Positions 7,707 to 14,900 of a stretch of DNA of 20,634 bases are shown here, piece after piece. A program made the position numbers and the translations under genes. Source of the DNA: CAIOSQ01 sp044359885 (GTDB lineage Bacteria > Pseudomonadota > Alphaproteobacteria > CACIAM-22H2); the NCBI GenBank assembly GCA_044359885.1, contig JBIKLI010000030.1, positions 1 to 20,634 of the forward strand, read 5' to 3'. Numbering within the stretch: the first letter of the stretch is position 1; every line of letters starts with the position of its first letter. The notes beneath the pieces were generated by a model. That model saw only the letters and a list, made by a program, of their open reading frames with translations, was not told the DNA's origin and did no database searches.

Positions 7707-8738
7707 GCTGCGCCAGGGCTGTACGCGACCGGTGACGACGATGTGCTGGCCCTGGACGACGCGCACGTCCCAGGCCTGGGCGATGACGATCCCGTCGACG
7801 CCGGCGCGGACCGGATGCGGATCCAGGTCGATGCGGTCGAAATCGTGCAGCCAGCCGACCACATCGCCTGCCGCGACCGCGCTGCCGCAGGCGATCGCCT
7901 CCTCGTAATGGCCCGAGAAGGGCGCGATCGAGAAACAGGCTCGTTCGACCATCGCGACCTTGCGCTGGGTCCCATCGCGATGGTGGTCGATGGGCGCGAT
8001 GGTCCCGCGCATCTGGCCGTGCCGGATCGCCGCAGCCAGAACGCCCTGCCGGCCCCATCGCACGCCATTGGCCTGCACGGCGCCACCCCAGCCCAACTCC
8101 GTGCCGACCGTGATCTTGCCCAGGCGCTCGGCCTCCGACGGCAGCAGCCCCGGCGTCTCGTTCTGGTAGCTGATCACCAGCGGCGTTCCGAACCAGCGCG
8201 CGGTCTCCTCGATGGCGCGCGCCTGATCCGGATCGTCGACGTCATGGAAGCTGGTCGTCTGCGCGAAGCGGGTGCCGCCCCCCGAATGCAGGTCGATCAC
8301 GACATGGACCTGCGGCCAGATCGACGCCCGGACGAAGGCCGCGATCCGGTGCGTGATGCCCGAAAGCCCCGGCGTGGTGCCGGCCCCGGTGATGAAGGCC
8401 CGGTTCAGATTGACCCCGTCGTCGGCGAGCGATTCCCGGGTCCCCGCGCGGAACGCCGGGACGTTCAGCACGGGAACCAGGATCACGCGCCCCAGGATGT
8501 CGGCGATGTCGATCTCGCGCTGCAGGTTGTGCAGGACGATCGGCCCCTCGTATTCGTTGCCGTGGTTGCCGCCGAAGGCGACCAGTCCCTGGCCCGGCCG
8601 GGCCTGCGGCCCGACCAGCACCGTCATCGGGATGAGATGGTCGCCCCAGATCGAATCGTGTTCGAGCGCGACGTGGTAGTCGCGCCGCCCGGGCGTGTCG
8701 AAATCCAGCTCCTGCGGACGGACGATCCGGCGTTCCAT
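7704..8738 (-). CDS. Succinylglutamate desuccinylase/aspartoacylase family N-deacylase (DoeB-like)
   Basis: Zinc hydrolase of the AspA/AstE branch of the M14 carboxypeptidase fold, about 344 residues, expected to remove an acyl group from an N-acyl amino acid or similar. Zinc ligands are visible as H59 and E62 in GGNHGNEYEGP and H151 in VVIDLHSGG. The DGVNLNR motif (107-113) is present, and E214 in VGTELGWGG is the likely catalytic glutamate. The N-terminal block WGDHLIPMTVLV and the GGNHGNEYEGPI block resemble DoeB, the N-acetyl-diaminobutyrate deacetylase of ectoine breakdown; no other ectoine genes are nearby, so that substrate is not claimed. The ATG at 8738 follows GAGGAGAG by about 5 bases, and that ribosome site overlaps the upstream gene's TGA. 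It is last in a three-gene operon. Confidence 0.92.
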   Translation of the reverse strand: MERRIVRPQELDFDTPGRRDYHVALEHDSIWGDHLIPMTVLVGPQARPGQGLVAFGGNHGNEYEGPIVLHNLQREIDIADILGRVILVPVLNVPAFRAGTRESLADDGVNLNRAFITGAGTTPGLSGITHRIAAFVRASIWPQVHVVIDLHSGGGTRFAQTTSFHDVDDPDQARAIEETARWFGTPLVISYQNETPGLLPSEAERLGKITVGTELGWGGAVQANGVRWGRQGVLAAAIRHGQMRGTIAPIDHHRDGTQRKVAMVERACFSIAPFSGHYEEAIACGSAVAAGDVVGWLHDFDRIDLDPHPVRAGVDGIVIAQAWDVRVVQGQHIVVTGRVQPWRS

Positions 8739-8748
8739 GGCTCTCTCC

Positions 8749-9921
8749 TCAGTTGACGCGATGGGCCGCGATGAAGCCGGGATCGACGTCCACCCCGATC
8801 CCGACCGCATCGGGGATCGCGACCGTCCCATCCGCTTCCAGGCGGAAAGGCTGGGTGGTGATGCCGCGGGTCAGGTGGCTCTGGCTGACGTTGAACTCGA
8901 CGAAGCGCGCGCGCCGAAGGGTCGCGATCAGCTGCAGGCTGTATCCGGTCAGAAGATGCGTGAGCCATGAATGCGGCACGAGATCGATCCCGGCCTCGTG
9001 GGCGAGCTCGGCCACGCGACGCGCCACGGTGATGCCGCCGCAGCGGGACAGATCCGGCTGGATGACGTCGACGCAACCCTGGCGGATGAAGCGCTCGAAC
9101 TCCCAGATCGTCGCCACCTGCTCGCCGGCCGCGACCGGCACCGGCGAATGGGCGCGGACATGGGAATATTCGTCGAAATTCTCGGGATGGATGAAGTCCT
9201 CGACCCAGCCCACGCCATACGCCGCCAGCCATTCGCACATCGCCAGCGCCTGACGGCGCGAACGCGGCGGGCCCCAGCTCTTCCAGCCGGCGGGATACCA
9301 GCCGGGATCGACCAGCAGGTCGCGGTCCGGCCCCAGCGCCTCGCGGGCCGCGGCGACCAGCTCGCGATCGCGCCCCGGGTCCTCGCCGAACACGCCCCAG
9401 CCGAACTTGACCGCGCGAAAGCCCTTGGCGACATAGCCGAGCGCCGCCTCGCGCATCGCCTCGGGCGTCTCGCGGAACAGCGTCGAGGCATAGGCGACGA
9501 CGCGGTCCCGGCGCCGCCCGCCCAGCAGCGTCGCCAGGGGAAGACCGGCGGCCTGGGCCCGGATCGACCAGAGGCAGTTGTCGATCGCCGACATGCATTG
9601 CATCGCGAGCCCACGGCGACCGTAATAGGCGCTGCCGACATACATCCGGTCCCAGAGCCGCTCGATCTCCAGCGCGTTCTCGCCGACCAGCATCTCCGAC
9701 AGCGTCTTGAAGCCGAGGATCGACATGCCCTGGCCGGCGATGACCGCGACGGCCGCCGGGGCCAGCGTCTCGACATCGGCCCAGCCCGTCAGCCCCTCGT
9801 CGGTGGCGACGCGCACGACCAGCTGCCAGTCGCCATTGTCGCTCGCCTCCTCGCTGCCCGCCGTGGCGCGATAGGCCTGCTCGCCGCGCAGCAGGATCGG
9901 TTCGACCGCCACGATCTTCAT
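8749..9921 (-). CDS. Mandelate racemase/muconate lactonizing enzyme family protein (enolase superfamily)
   Basis: 390-residue enolase-superfamily enzyme with an N-terminal capping domain and a C-terminal barrel. It should abstract the alpha-proton of a carboxylate, as a dehydratase, racemase or epimerase. Ligands to Mg2+ are at D205 (LLVDPGW), E241 (WVEDF) and E267 (AAGEQ). The His-Asp dyad of the mandelate racemase subgroup is present as D290 (IQPDLSRCGG) and H317 (VPHSW), with E342 (FVEFN). The lysine motif is K172-F-G174 instead of K-x-K, so the second catalytic lysine of mandelate racemase is absent. That points away from racemisation and towards a His-dependent acid-sugar dehydratase or similar. 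The ATG at 9921 overlaps the upstream gene's stop by ATGA; the deacylase gene follows after 10 bases. Confidence 0.93.
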   Translation of the reverse strand: MKIVAVEPILLRGEQAYRATAGSEEASDNGDWQLVVRVATDEGLTGWADVETLAPAAVAVIAGQGMSILGFKTLSEMLVGENALEIERLWDRMYVGSAYYGRRGLAMQCMSAIDNCLWSIRAQAAGLPLATLLGGRRRDRVVAYASTLFRETPEAMREAALGYVAKGFRAVKFGWGVFGEDPGRDRELVAAAREALGPDRDLLVDPGWYPAGWKSWGPPRSRRQALAMCEWLAAYGVGWVEDFIHPENFDEYSHVRAHSPVPVAAGEQVATIWEFERFIRQGCVDVIQPDLSRCGGITVARRVAELAHEAGIDLVPHSWLTHLLTGYSLQLIATLRRARFVEFNVSQSHLTRGITTQPFRLEADGTVAIPDAVGIGVDVDPGFIAAHRVN

Positions 9922-11348
9922 GGCCGGCCTCCGGCGCCCATGAGGTCGGCGGCGAGGCGCCGGGCCTCGCGGGCCAGGACCGCGGCGGCTTCGGGGGCGT
10001 AGGGCGTCGCCCATTCGACCTCGTAGCCGTTGGATCCGAAATCCTCGGCGTTGGGGACATACCCGTCCCAGCCATTGGTGTAGCCGCCGAAATGCACGAG
10101 CGGCGCAGCGCCGGAGTCCCGGATCTCGACGCCGATCCGCGCGAAGGGCTCCAGCGGCGCGCCCATCAGCACCGCGTCGCCGATGCGGATCGCGTGCAGC
10201 TCGATGCCGACCTCGCGCCGGTTGGCGCAGAACCGGCCCCAATGGGCGCTCATCTGCGCGCGCTTGGCGCGGAAATTGACGGCCGCGATCTCCGCCGGCG
10301 TCGCCGCCGAGCGGTCGATGGTCCGCGCCGCCTCCCCCGCCGCCGCCGCGGCCGCGTCGAGCGCCTCGACGTCGCCGTAATTGCGCACGGGCAGCGCGAT
10401 GCGCCGGCTCTCGACCCCCAGGACGGGATGGGGGGTCGGCTCCGGATCCTCGGCCCAGATGCCGAGCGGCGCGCCGGACTCGACGACGCCAGCGAAGCGC
10501 CGCGCCGTGCGGCGCGTCTTCAGGCCGATGGCGACGCGCGCCGCGTCGAGCCCGATCTCCGTGCCGATGCGCCGCGGCGCGCCGAGATCCGCGACCAGCG
10601 CCTCGCGCGGGATCTGGTCGCCGGCGCAGCCCTGCAGGAACACGCAATGCCCGCCCATCGCCGCCTCGACGACCCGCTTGAGATGGCCGGGATAGTCGGG
10701 ACTGACGAAACGGTTCTCGTGGGCCAGCACGATCGGATGCGTGCCATAGCCGACGATCGTGGCGATCGGGGCCGCATCCAGCGCGTCGATGCGCAGGACG
10801 CTGAGCACCGGATCGCGATAGCCCTCCCAGCTCTGCCCCACGACCACCCGTCCCCCGGGCAGTTCGAGCCGCCGGTTGACCGTGACCTCGCTGCGCCCGA
10901 ATCCCGAGGCGCTGCGCGCGGGCTGCAGCGCCGCCTGCGCGGCATGGGCCGCTTCGGCGATCGCCGCCACGACCTTCTCGCGATAGGCCGCGACCAGTTC
11001 CATCCCCGGCAGCTGCGACTGCGTGCCGAAGCCTTCGGTCGCCCAGGGCGGCCCCGAATGCGTGTGGGTGAATGACAGGCGCACATGCGCGGCCGGCATC
11101 GCCAGCGCCCCGCCCACGAGACCGCGGAGACGATGGCTCTCCTCGGTCGAGATCAGCAGGAAGTCGAGATCGACGATCGCCGCGCGCAGCCCGTCCTGCT
11201 CCAGCAGCAGAACGGTCGCGTAGAGCGGCATGTCGATGCCCTCGGCGCGATCATGGATGCGCGCGCCCCAGTTGACATGGGCGATGCCCACCGGCGGCGT
11301 CATGTCGGCGCGACCGACGCCCGCGCGCAATTGACCCGTTGGCGCCAT
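9918..11348 (-). CDS. Neutral/alkaline ceramidase-like hydrolase
   Basis: About 476 residues resembling the N-terminal catalytic domain of neutral/alkaline non-lysosomal ceramidases, zinc amidases that split N-acyl sphingosine. Seen directly: AGVGRADMTPPVG (9-21), the zinc-type motif SFTHTHSGP with H95 and H97, YGTHP with H204, SPDYPG (216-221), and FLQGCAGDQ around 240, where the family carries its catalytic loop. It is much shorter than true ceramidases (commonly 650 or more residues) and has no signal peptide, so it is probably a cytoplasmic relative acting on a smaller amide. The ATG at 11348 is set by GGGGGAGGA about 6 bases upstream; the frame is open further upstream but holds only low-complexity arginine-rich sequence. 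First gene of the operon; its stop overlaps the enolase-family start. Confidence 0.85.
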   Translation of the reverse strand: MAPTGQLRAGVGRADMTPPVGIAHVNWGARIHDRAEGIDMPLYATVLLLEQDGLRAAIVDLDFLLISTEESHRLRGLVGGALAMPAAHVRLSFTHTHSGPPWATEGFGTQSQLPGMELVAAYREKVVAAIAEAAHAAQAALQPARSASGFGRSEVTVNRRLELPGGRVVVGQSWEGYRDPVLSVLRIDALDAAPIATIVGYGTHPIVLAHENRFVSPDYPGHLKRVVEAAMGGHCVFLQGCAGDQIPREALVADLGAPRRIGTEIGLDAARVAIGLKTRRTARRFAGVVESGAPLGIWAEDPEPTPHPVLGVESRRIALPVRNYGDVEALDAAAAAAGEAARTIDRSAATPAEIAAVNFRAKRAQMSAHWGRFCANRREVGIELHAIRIGDAVLMGAPLEPFARIGVEIRDSGAAPLVHFGGYTNGWDGYVPNAEDFGSNGYEVEWATPYAPEAAAVLAREARRLAADLMGAGGRP

Positions 11349-11361
11349 GCGTTTTCCTCCC

Positions 11362-11386
11362 CCGCCGCGGCGGCACGGCGCCGCCG
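11362..11386 (-). promoter_or_regulatory. Overlapping alternative hairpins in the 5' leader of the ceramidase-like gene
   Basis: On + coordinates, CGGCGGC (11368-11374) and GCCGCCG (11380-11386) form a 7-base-pair stem with a 5-base loop. The palindrome CCGCCGCGGCGG (11362-11373) overlaps the first arm and runs into the ribosome-binding stretch at 11355-11363. The two pairings are mutually exclusive in the minus-strand transcript. I see no clear promoter for either direction in this 124-base divergent gap. High GC content makes chance hairpins common, hence the low confidence. Confidence 0.25.
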
Positions 11387-11472
11387 GATCTCTGCGCGAC
11401 GGTGACGGATCGGCGCGGCGGATGTAAAGACCGATCTTCCCCCAGACCCGATCCCGGCCCGAGGACGACGCC

Positions 11473-12036
11473 ATGCCGCTCAGCGCCCCTGTCACGCGCA
11501 CGCCGCTCCATCATCGCCGGGTCGAGTGCCGCGGCTATCGCCGCGATGACGGGCTGTGGGAGATCGAGGGCCATCTGGTCGACACCAGAGACCAGGACCT
11601 GACCCTGCGCTACGACCAGCGCCGGGTGCCGGCCGGCGCGCCGCTCCACGCCATGTCGGTACGCCTGACCGTCGACGACGGCATGACGGTCCGCGCCGTC
11701 GAGGCCTGCGTCGATGCGGTGCCGACCGCGATCTGCCCCGGCGCGGTGGCGCAGATGCAGGTGCTGGTCGGGATGCGGATCGCCCCGGGCTGGACCAACG
11801 CGGTCAAGCAGCGCCTCGGCGGACCGCGCGGCTGCACGCATCTCATGGAACTGCTGTGGCCGGTCGCCACGACGGCCTATCAGACCCTGGCAGGCCATCG
11901 CGCCGACGAGGCCCCCGCTCCAGCTTCGCCAGGGCAGCGGCCGGCGAAGATCGACAGTTGCTGGGCCTACGCCGCGGAGCGCGACATCGTCCGGCGCCTC
12001 TGGCCCGAACACCACGTCCCATCCCCGCGAGGCTGA
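11473..12036 (+). CDS. DUF2889 domain-containing protein
   Basis: 187-residue protein of the DUF2889 family (PF11136), function unknown. The family pattern is visible: RRVECRGYRRDDGLWEIEG near the N-terminus, HLVDTR, then MSVRLTVDDGMTVRAVEA, a central CPGAV, and CTHLMELLWPVATTAYQTL with a conserved cysteine and histidine. A short proline-rich linker and a terminal DSCWAY...VRRLWPEH segment follow. There is no signal peptide or membrane segment, so it is probably cytoplasmic. GAGGA at 11461-11465 lies 7 bases before the ATG and sets the start. It stands alone on its strand, divergent from the ceramidase-like operon and convergent with the channel gene 31 bases later. Family members often sit beside aromatic or acyl-CoA catabolic genes, but nothing here fixes a role. 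Confidence 0.85.
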   Translation: MPLSAPVTRTPLHHRRVECRGYRRDDGLWEIEGHLVDTRDQDLTLRYDQRRVPAGAPLHAMSVRLTVDDGMTVRAVEACVDAVPTAICPGAVAQMQVLVGMRIAPGWTNAVKQRLGGPRGCTHLMELLWPVATTAYQTLAGHRADEAPAPASPGQRPAKIDSCWAYAAERDIVRRLWPEHHVPSPRG

Positions 12037-12067
12037 CCTGCAGGGCGGCGGTCCGCGGCGGCGGATC

Positions 12068-13543
12068 TCAGAGACCGAACAGACGCTGGATGGCGCCCAT
12101 GATGGTGGCGCGCGGCGGCTCGCTGGCCGGGGCGGCCTCGCGCACGGCCAGCGCGGCGGCGATCCCGCCGGCGCGCGTCTCGACGATCGCCGCCAGGTCC
12201 TCGACCAGCGCCGCATTGGCGAGCAGGATCTCGCGGAAGCAGTCGCGGTCGATCTCGAGGGCGCGCAGCGGCGTTCGCGCCTGCACCGTGGCGCTTCGCG
12301 GCATCCCGGTCAGCAACGACATTTCGCCGACGCAATCCCCCGGCCAGAGCTGGGCCACGGGCAGTCTCTCGCCGTCCTTGTCGATCAGGACATCCAGCGC
12401 GCCTGCGAGGATCACAAGCATGCTCGCCCCGTCTTCGCCCTGGACGAAGACGACTTCGCCCGCGCGGAAGCAGCGCTCGGCCGACCGCGCGGCCAGCGTC
12501 CGGATCTCGTCGCCGCTGAGCGGCGCCAGCAGGGCGACCTGCCCCAGCGCCAGACGCCGGCTGGCCGCGGCATCGATCGAACGGCCCGCACGCGCCAGGG
12601 CCTCCGGGTCGGCCGGCAGGGGCAGCACGGCGAGCGGCCGGGCCGCGAGGCTGACGCCGCCGAGCGCCAGCGTCTCCTGGGCCGCCTTCAGGACCTCGCT
12701 CTGGACCCGCGACGGCGACGCGACGGTGAGATCGAAGTGATAGCGCAGCCGGAAGACCGCGTTGCCGTTCTCGATCGCGGCGATGTTGACCTGCGCGCCA
12801 CTGGCGGCGACGACGCCCGTGGCGGCGAGCCGCTGCAACGCCACTTCCAGCATGCCAAGCACCTCGCCGACCGGCTGTTCGATCGGCACCGGCAGATTGA
12901 CCGAGTACTCGGTGAGCGGCGTCGGCCGCGACCGGTTGGTGACCACTGCCAGCGACAGCTCGCCGTTCGGCACCGCCACCAGATTGCCCGACCGGTCCTC
13001 CAGAACGGTGCATCGCCACTGGATCTCGACGATCCGTCCGGACAACAGCTGGCCGCGGATCGTCGCGTCGATCATCTCGCCGACGCGGTAGCTGGGGTCC
13101 AGATTGATGGCGATGCCGGAAAACACGTCGGAGACCAGGCCGCGCAGCGCGAAGCCGATCACGAGCCCGGCGACGCCCGATGCCGCCAGGATCGCCGAGA
13201 TCGACTGCCCGAAGACAAGATTGACCGTCAGGGCGAAGGCGACGAGGTAGATCAGGAACTGGAGGATCTGCAGGCCGATATTGGAGAGGCCCGCGCTGCC
13301 GCGCCGTCCCAGCTGCACGCCATGGAACAGCAGCCGTTCGAGGGCGCGCGCCAGCGTCAGGATCACCGCCGTGCCCAGCGCCCGTTCGGTCCACGCAGCG
13401 GGAGTGTCGTGCGCGACTTCGGGAGAGATCCTGCCGGTCATCACGATCTGGGCGCCGATCGCAAGCAGCACGAGCGCCAGCCAGGGCAGCATGCGCAGTC
13501 CCAGCGTTCGGGCCGTGCCGATCGAACTGTCGGCCGCGGTCAT
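12068..13543 (-). CDS. MscS-family mechanosensitive channel with C-terminal cyclic nucleotide-binding domain
   Basis: About 491 residues. Three hydrophobic segments lie near 17-36, 56-74 and 91-112. The MscS pore helix and beta domain follow (ILAASGVAGLVIGFALRGLV near 118-137, then VPNGELS near 191-197). The last part (about 330-455) is a cyclic-nucleotide-binding domain with the phosphate-binding cassette GEMSLLTGMPRSATV, keeping glutamate E407 and arginine R416 that contact the ligand. The architecture matches the bacterial cyclic-nucleotide-gated MscS-like (bCNG) channels. Such channels sit in the inner membrane and many respond weakly or not at all to tension. The ATG at 13543 has no ribosome site of its own; it overlaps the stop of a 25-codon ORF by ATGA. 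An in-frame GTG at 13567 is the alternative. The gene is co-directional with the dehydrogenase upstream. Confidence 0.93.
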   Translation of the reverse strand: MTAADSSIGTARTLGLRMLPWLALVLLAIGAQIVMTGRISPEVAHDTPAAWTERALGTAVILTLARALERLLFHGVQLGRRGSAGLSNIGLQILQFLIYLVAFALTVNLVFGQSISAILAASGVAGLVIGFALRGLVSDVFSGIAINLDPSYRVGEMIDATIRGQLLSGRIVEIQWRCTVLEDRSGNLVAVPNGELSLAVVTNRSRPTPLTEYSVNLPVPIEQPVGEVLGMLEVALQRLAATGVVAASGAQVNIAAIENGNAVFRLRYHFDLTVASPSRVQSEVLKAAQETLALGGVSLAARPLAVLPLPADPEALARAGRSIDAAASRRLALGQVALLAPLSGDEIRTLAARSAERCFRAGEVVFVQGEDGASMLVILAGALDVLIDKDGERLPVAQLWPGDCVGEMSLLTGMPRSATVQARTPLRALEIDRDCFREILLANAALVEDLAAIVETRAGGIAAALAVREAAPASEPPRATIMGAIQRLFGL

Positions 13544-13617
13544 CGCCGCACCATGGGTCGCAGCCACGCCAAGGCGTCCGGGTCACCGGCGGCAGGAAGG
13601 ATGACGACGATCGGCAT
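13540..13617 (-). CDS. Possible 25-residue small ORF translationally coupled to the channel gene
   Basis: Reads M-PIVVILPAAGDPDALAWL-RPMVRR and then TGA. Its TGA overlaps the channel's ATG as ATGA, and AGGA lies 7 bases before its own ATG (13617), while the channel ATG has no ribosome site. The channel may therefore be translated by re-initiation after this ORF. The peptide has a hydrophobic start and a basic end but is too short for a domain call. It could be a leader peptide or a chance ORF. Confidence 0.45.
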   Translation of the reverse strand: MPIVVILPAAGDPDALAWLRPMVRR

Positions 13618-13642
13618 GGGTTGGTCCTGCAAGGCCAGCGCG

Positions 13643-13664
13643 GGCCCCCGAAGGAGCGGAGGCC
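13643..13664 (-). terminator. Intercistronic stem-loop between dehydrogenase and channel genes
   Basis: In the minus-strand transcript GGCCTCCG pairs with CGGGGGCC over 8 base pairs, one of them G-U, closing a 6-base loop (CTCCTT). On the opposite strand the same position is a C-A mismatch, so the structure fits the sense transcript better. It starts about 19 bases after the dehydrogenase stop. No U-run follows, so it may be an RNA-processing or attenuation structure instead of a classical terminator. Confidence 0.35.
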
Positions 13665-13682
13665 TGCCGGTGGCGGCGGCGC

Positions 13683-14900
13683 TCAGGCAGGGAAGAGCAT
13701 GCCGGGGCCGAGTTCGTCCACCGCGTTGATCCCGAGCAGCGCCAGATTGCGGTCGATCTCCTGGCGCAGGATCTCGATCGCGCGGGCCACGCCGGGCTCG
13801 CCGCCCGCCGCCAGGCCGTAGAGCGTCGCGCGCCCCAGCAGGACCGCATCGGCGCCCAGCGCCACCGCCTGCATGATTTCGCTCCCACGCCGGAAGCCGG
13901 AATCGACGAGGATGCAGAAATCCGGACCCGCGATCGCGCGCGCCGCGGCGACCAGTTCGATCGGCGCCACGGCACGGTCCATCTGCCGCCCGCCATGGTT
14001 CGACAGGACGATGCCGTCGACGCCGGAATCGACCGCGCGGCGCACGTCGTCCTCGTGCTGGATCCCCTTCAGCAGAAGTTTGCGCGGCCACGCGGCGCGC
14101 AGCCGCGCCACAAGGTTCCAGTCCAGGTCCATGCGCTGGTTCTCGCCGACCCAGCGCGCGATGCCCATGGCGTCGCGCTGCGTCGCCGGGACGAACGCCT
14201 CCAGATTGGCCAGCTTCGGGATGCCGGTGCGCCACAGCTGGGCAAGCCAGTGCGGGTGGGCCAGCATGTCGAGCTTCGCGCGCAACGATGTCTGCAGGGG
14301 CCGCGAATAGTTCCGGCGATCCCATTCGCGGTTGCCGACGACATGGGTGTCGACCGTGAACAGCACGGCCTCGCTGCCGGCCGCGTCGGCCCGCCGCAGC
14401 AATTCCTGCCAGACCTCGTCCGGTCCGAAGACGTAGAGCTGGAACCAGTGGCGCAGGCCGGGCACCGCGGCGGCCTCGGCGGCGAGGACATTCGACACCG
14501 TGCTCTGGCCGAAGGGGATTCCCGCCGCGGCGGCGGCGCGCGCAAGGCAGAGATCGCCGTGCTCCCAGAGCATGCCGTTGAACCCGGTCGGCCCGATCGC
14601 AAAGGGCAGCGCGCTGCGCCGGCCGAAGATCGTGCGTCCCAGATCGCGGCGGGTCTGGTCGCGCAGCACGCGCGGCTTGAAGATCCAGCGATCGAAGGCA
14701 GTGCGGTTGCGCTCCAGCGCCTTTTCCTCGTCGGCGCCGCCCTCCAGATACTCGGCGCTGAACCGCGGCAGGCGTCGCATCGCCATCGCGCGCAGGTCAC
14801 CGATCGATTCGGCCCGCGACAGGGACCCCCGTCGCAGATGGGCGCGCGACGGGAACCGCGCTTCGCCGAGATGCGAAGCGGGCGTGGGCAGGAAACTCAT
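13683..14900 (-). CDS. FMN-dependent alpha-hydroxy-acid dehydrogenase (mandelate/lactate dehydrogenase family)
   Basis: 405-residue flavoenzyme oxidising an (S)-2-hydroxy acid to the 2-oxo acid. Visible motifs: YLEGGADEEKALERNR near 51-66, the flavin loop GPTGFNGMLWEHGDL near 103-117, FQLYV near 153, K278 in LLLKGI, the catalytic His-Arg pair in SNHGGRQMD (H302, R305), and the FMN phosphate site DSGFRRGSEI followed by GRATLYGLAAGGEPGV. The overall pattern resembles (S)-mandelate dehydrogenase MdlB and LldD. No mandelate pathway decarboxylase is nearby, so the substrate stays open. The ATG at 14900 follows GAGGAGAG by 6 bases and overlaps the aminotransferase stop by ATGA. A gutted second copy lies at 16252-16499. 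Confidence 0.94.
   Translation of the reverse strand: MSFLPTPASHLGEARFPSRAHLRRGSLSRAESIGDLRAMAMRRLPRFSAEYLEGGADEEKALERNRTAFDRWIFKPRVLRDQTRRDLGRTIFGRRSALPFAIGPTGFNGMLWEHGDLCLARAAAAAGIPFGQSTVSNVLAAEAAAVPGLRHWFQLYVFGPDEVWQELLRRADAAGSEAVLFTVDTHVVGNREWDRRNYSRPLQTSLRAKLDMLAHPHWLAQLWRTGIPKLANLEAFVPATQRDAMGIARWVGENQRMDLDWNLVARLRAAWPRKLLLKGIQHEDDVRRAVDSGVDGIVLSNHGGRQMDRAVAPIELVAAARAIAGPDFCILVDSGFRRGSEIMQAVALGADAVLLGRATLYGLAAGGEPGVARAIEILRQEIDRNLALLGINAVDELGPGMLFPA

Noticed and set aside
7704..8738. Ectoine degradation (doeB)
   Set aside because: The deacylase resembles DoeB, but no doeA, doeC, doeD or ectoine transporter genes are in the window. The family also covers many other N-acyl substrates.
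9922..10647. A longer start for the enolase-family gene, fused in frame to sequence opposite the ceramidase-like gene
   Set aside because: The added 242 residues are a shifted-frame reading of the ceramidase-like gene. MKIVAVEPILLRG at 9921 is a normal family start and has ATGA coupling.
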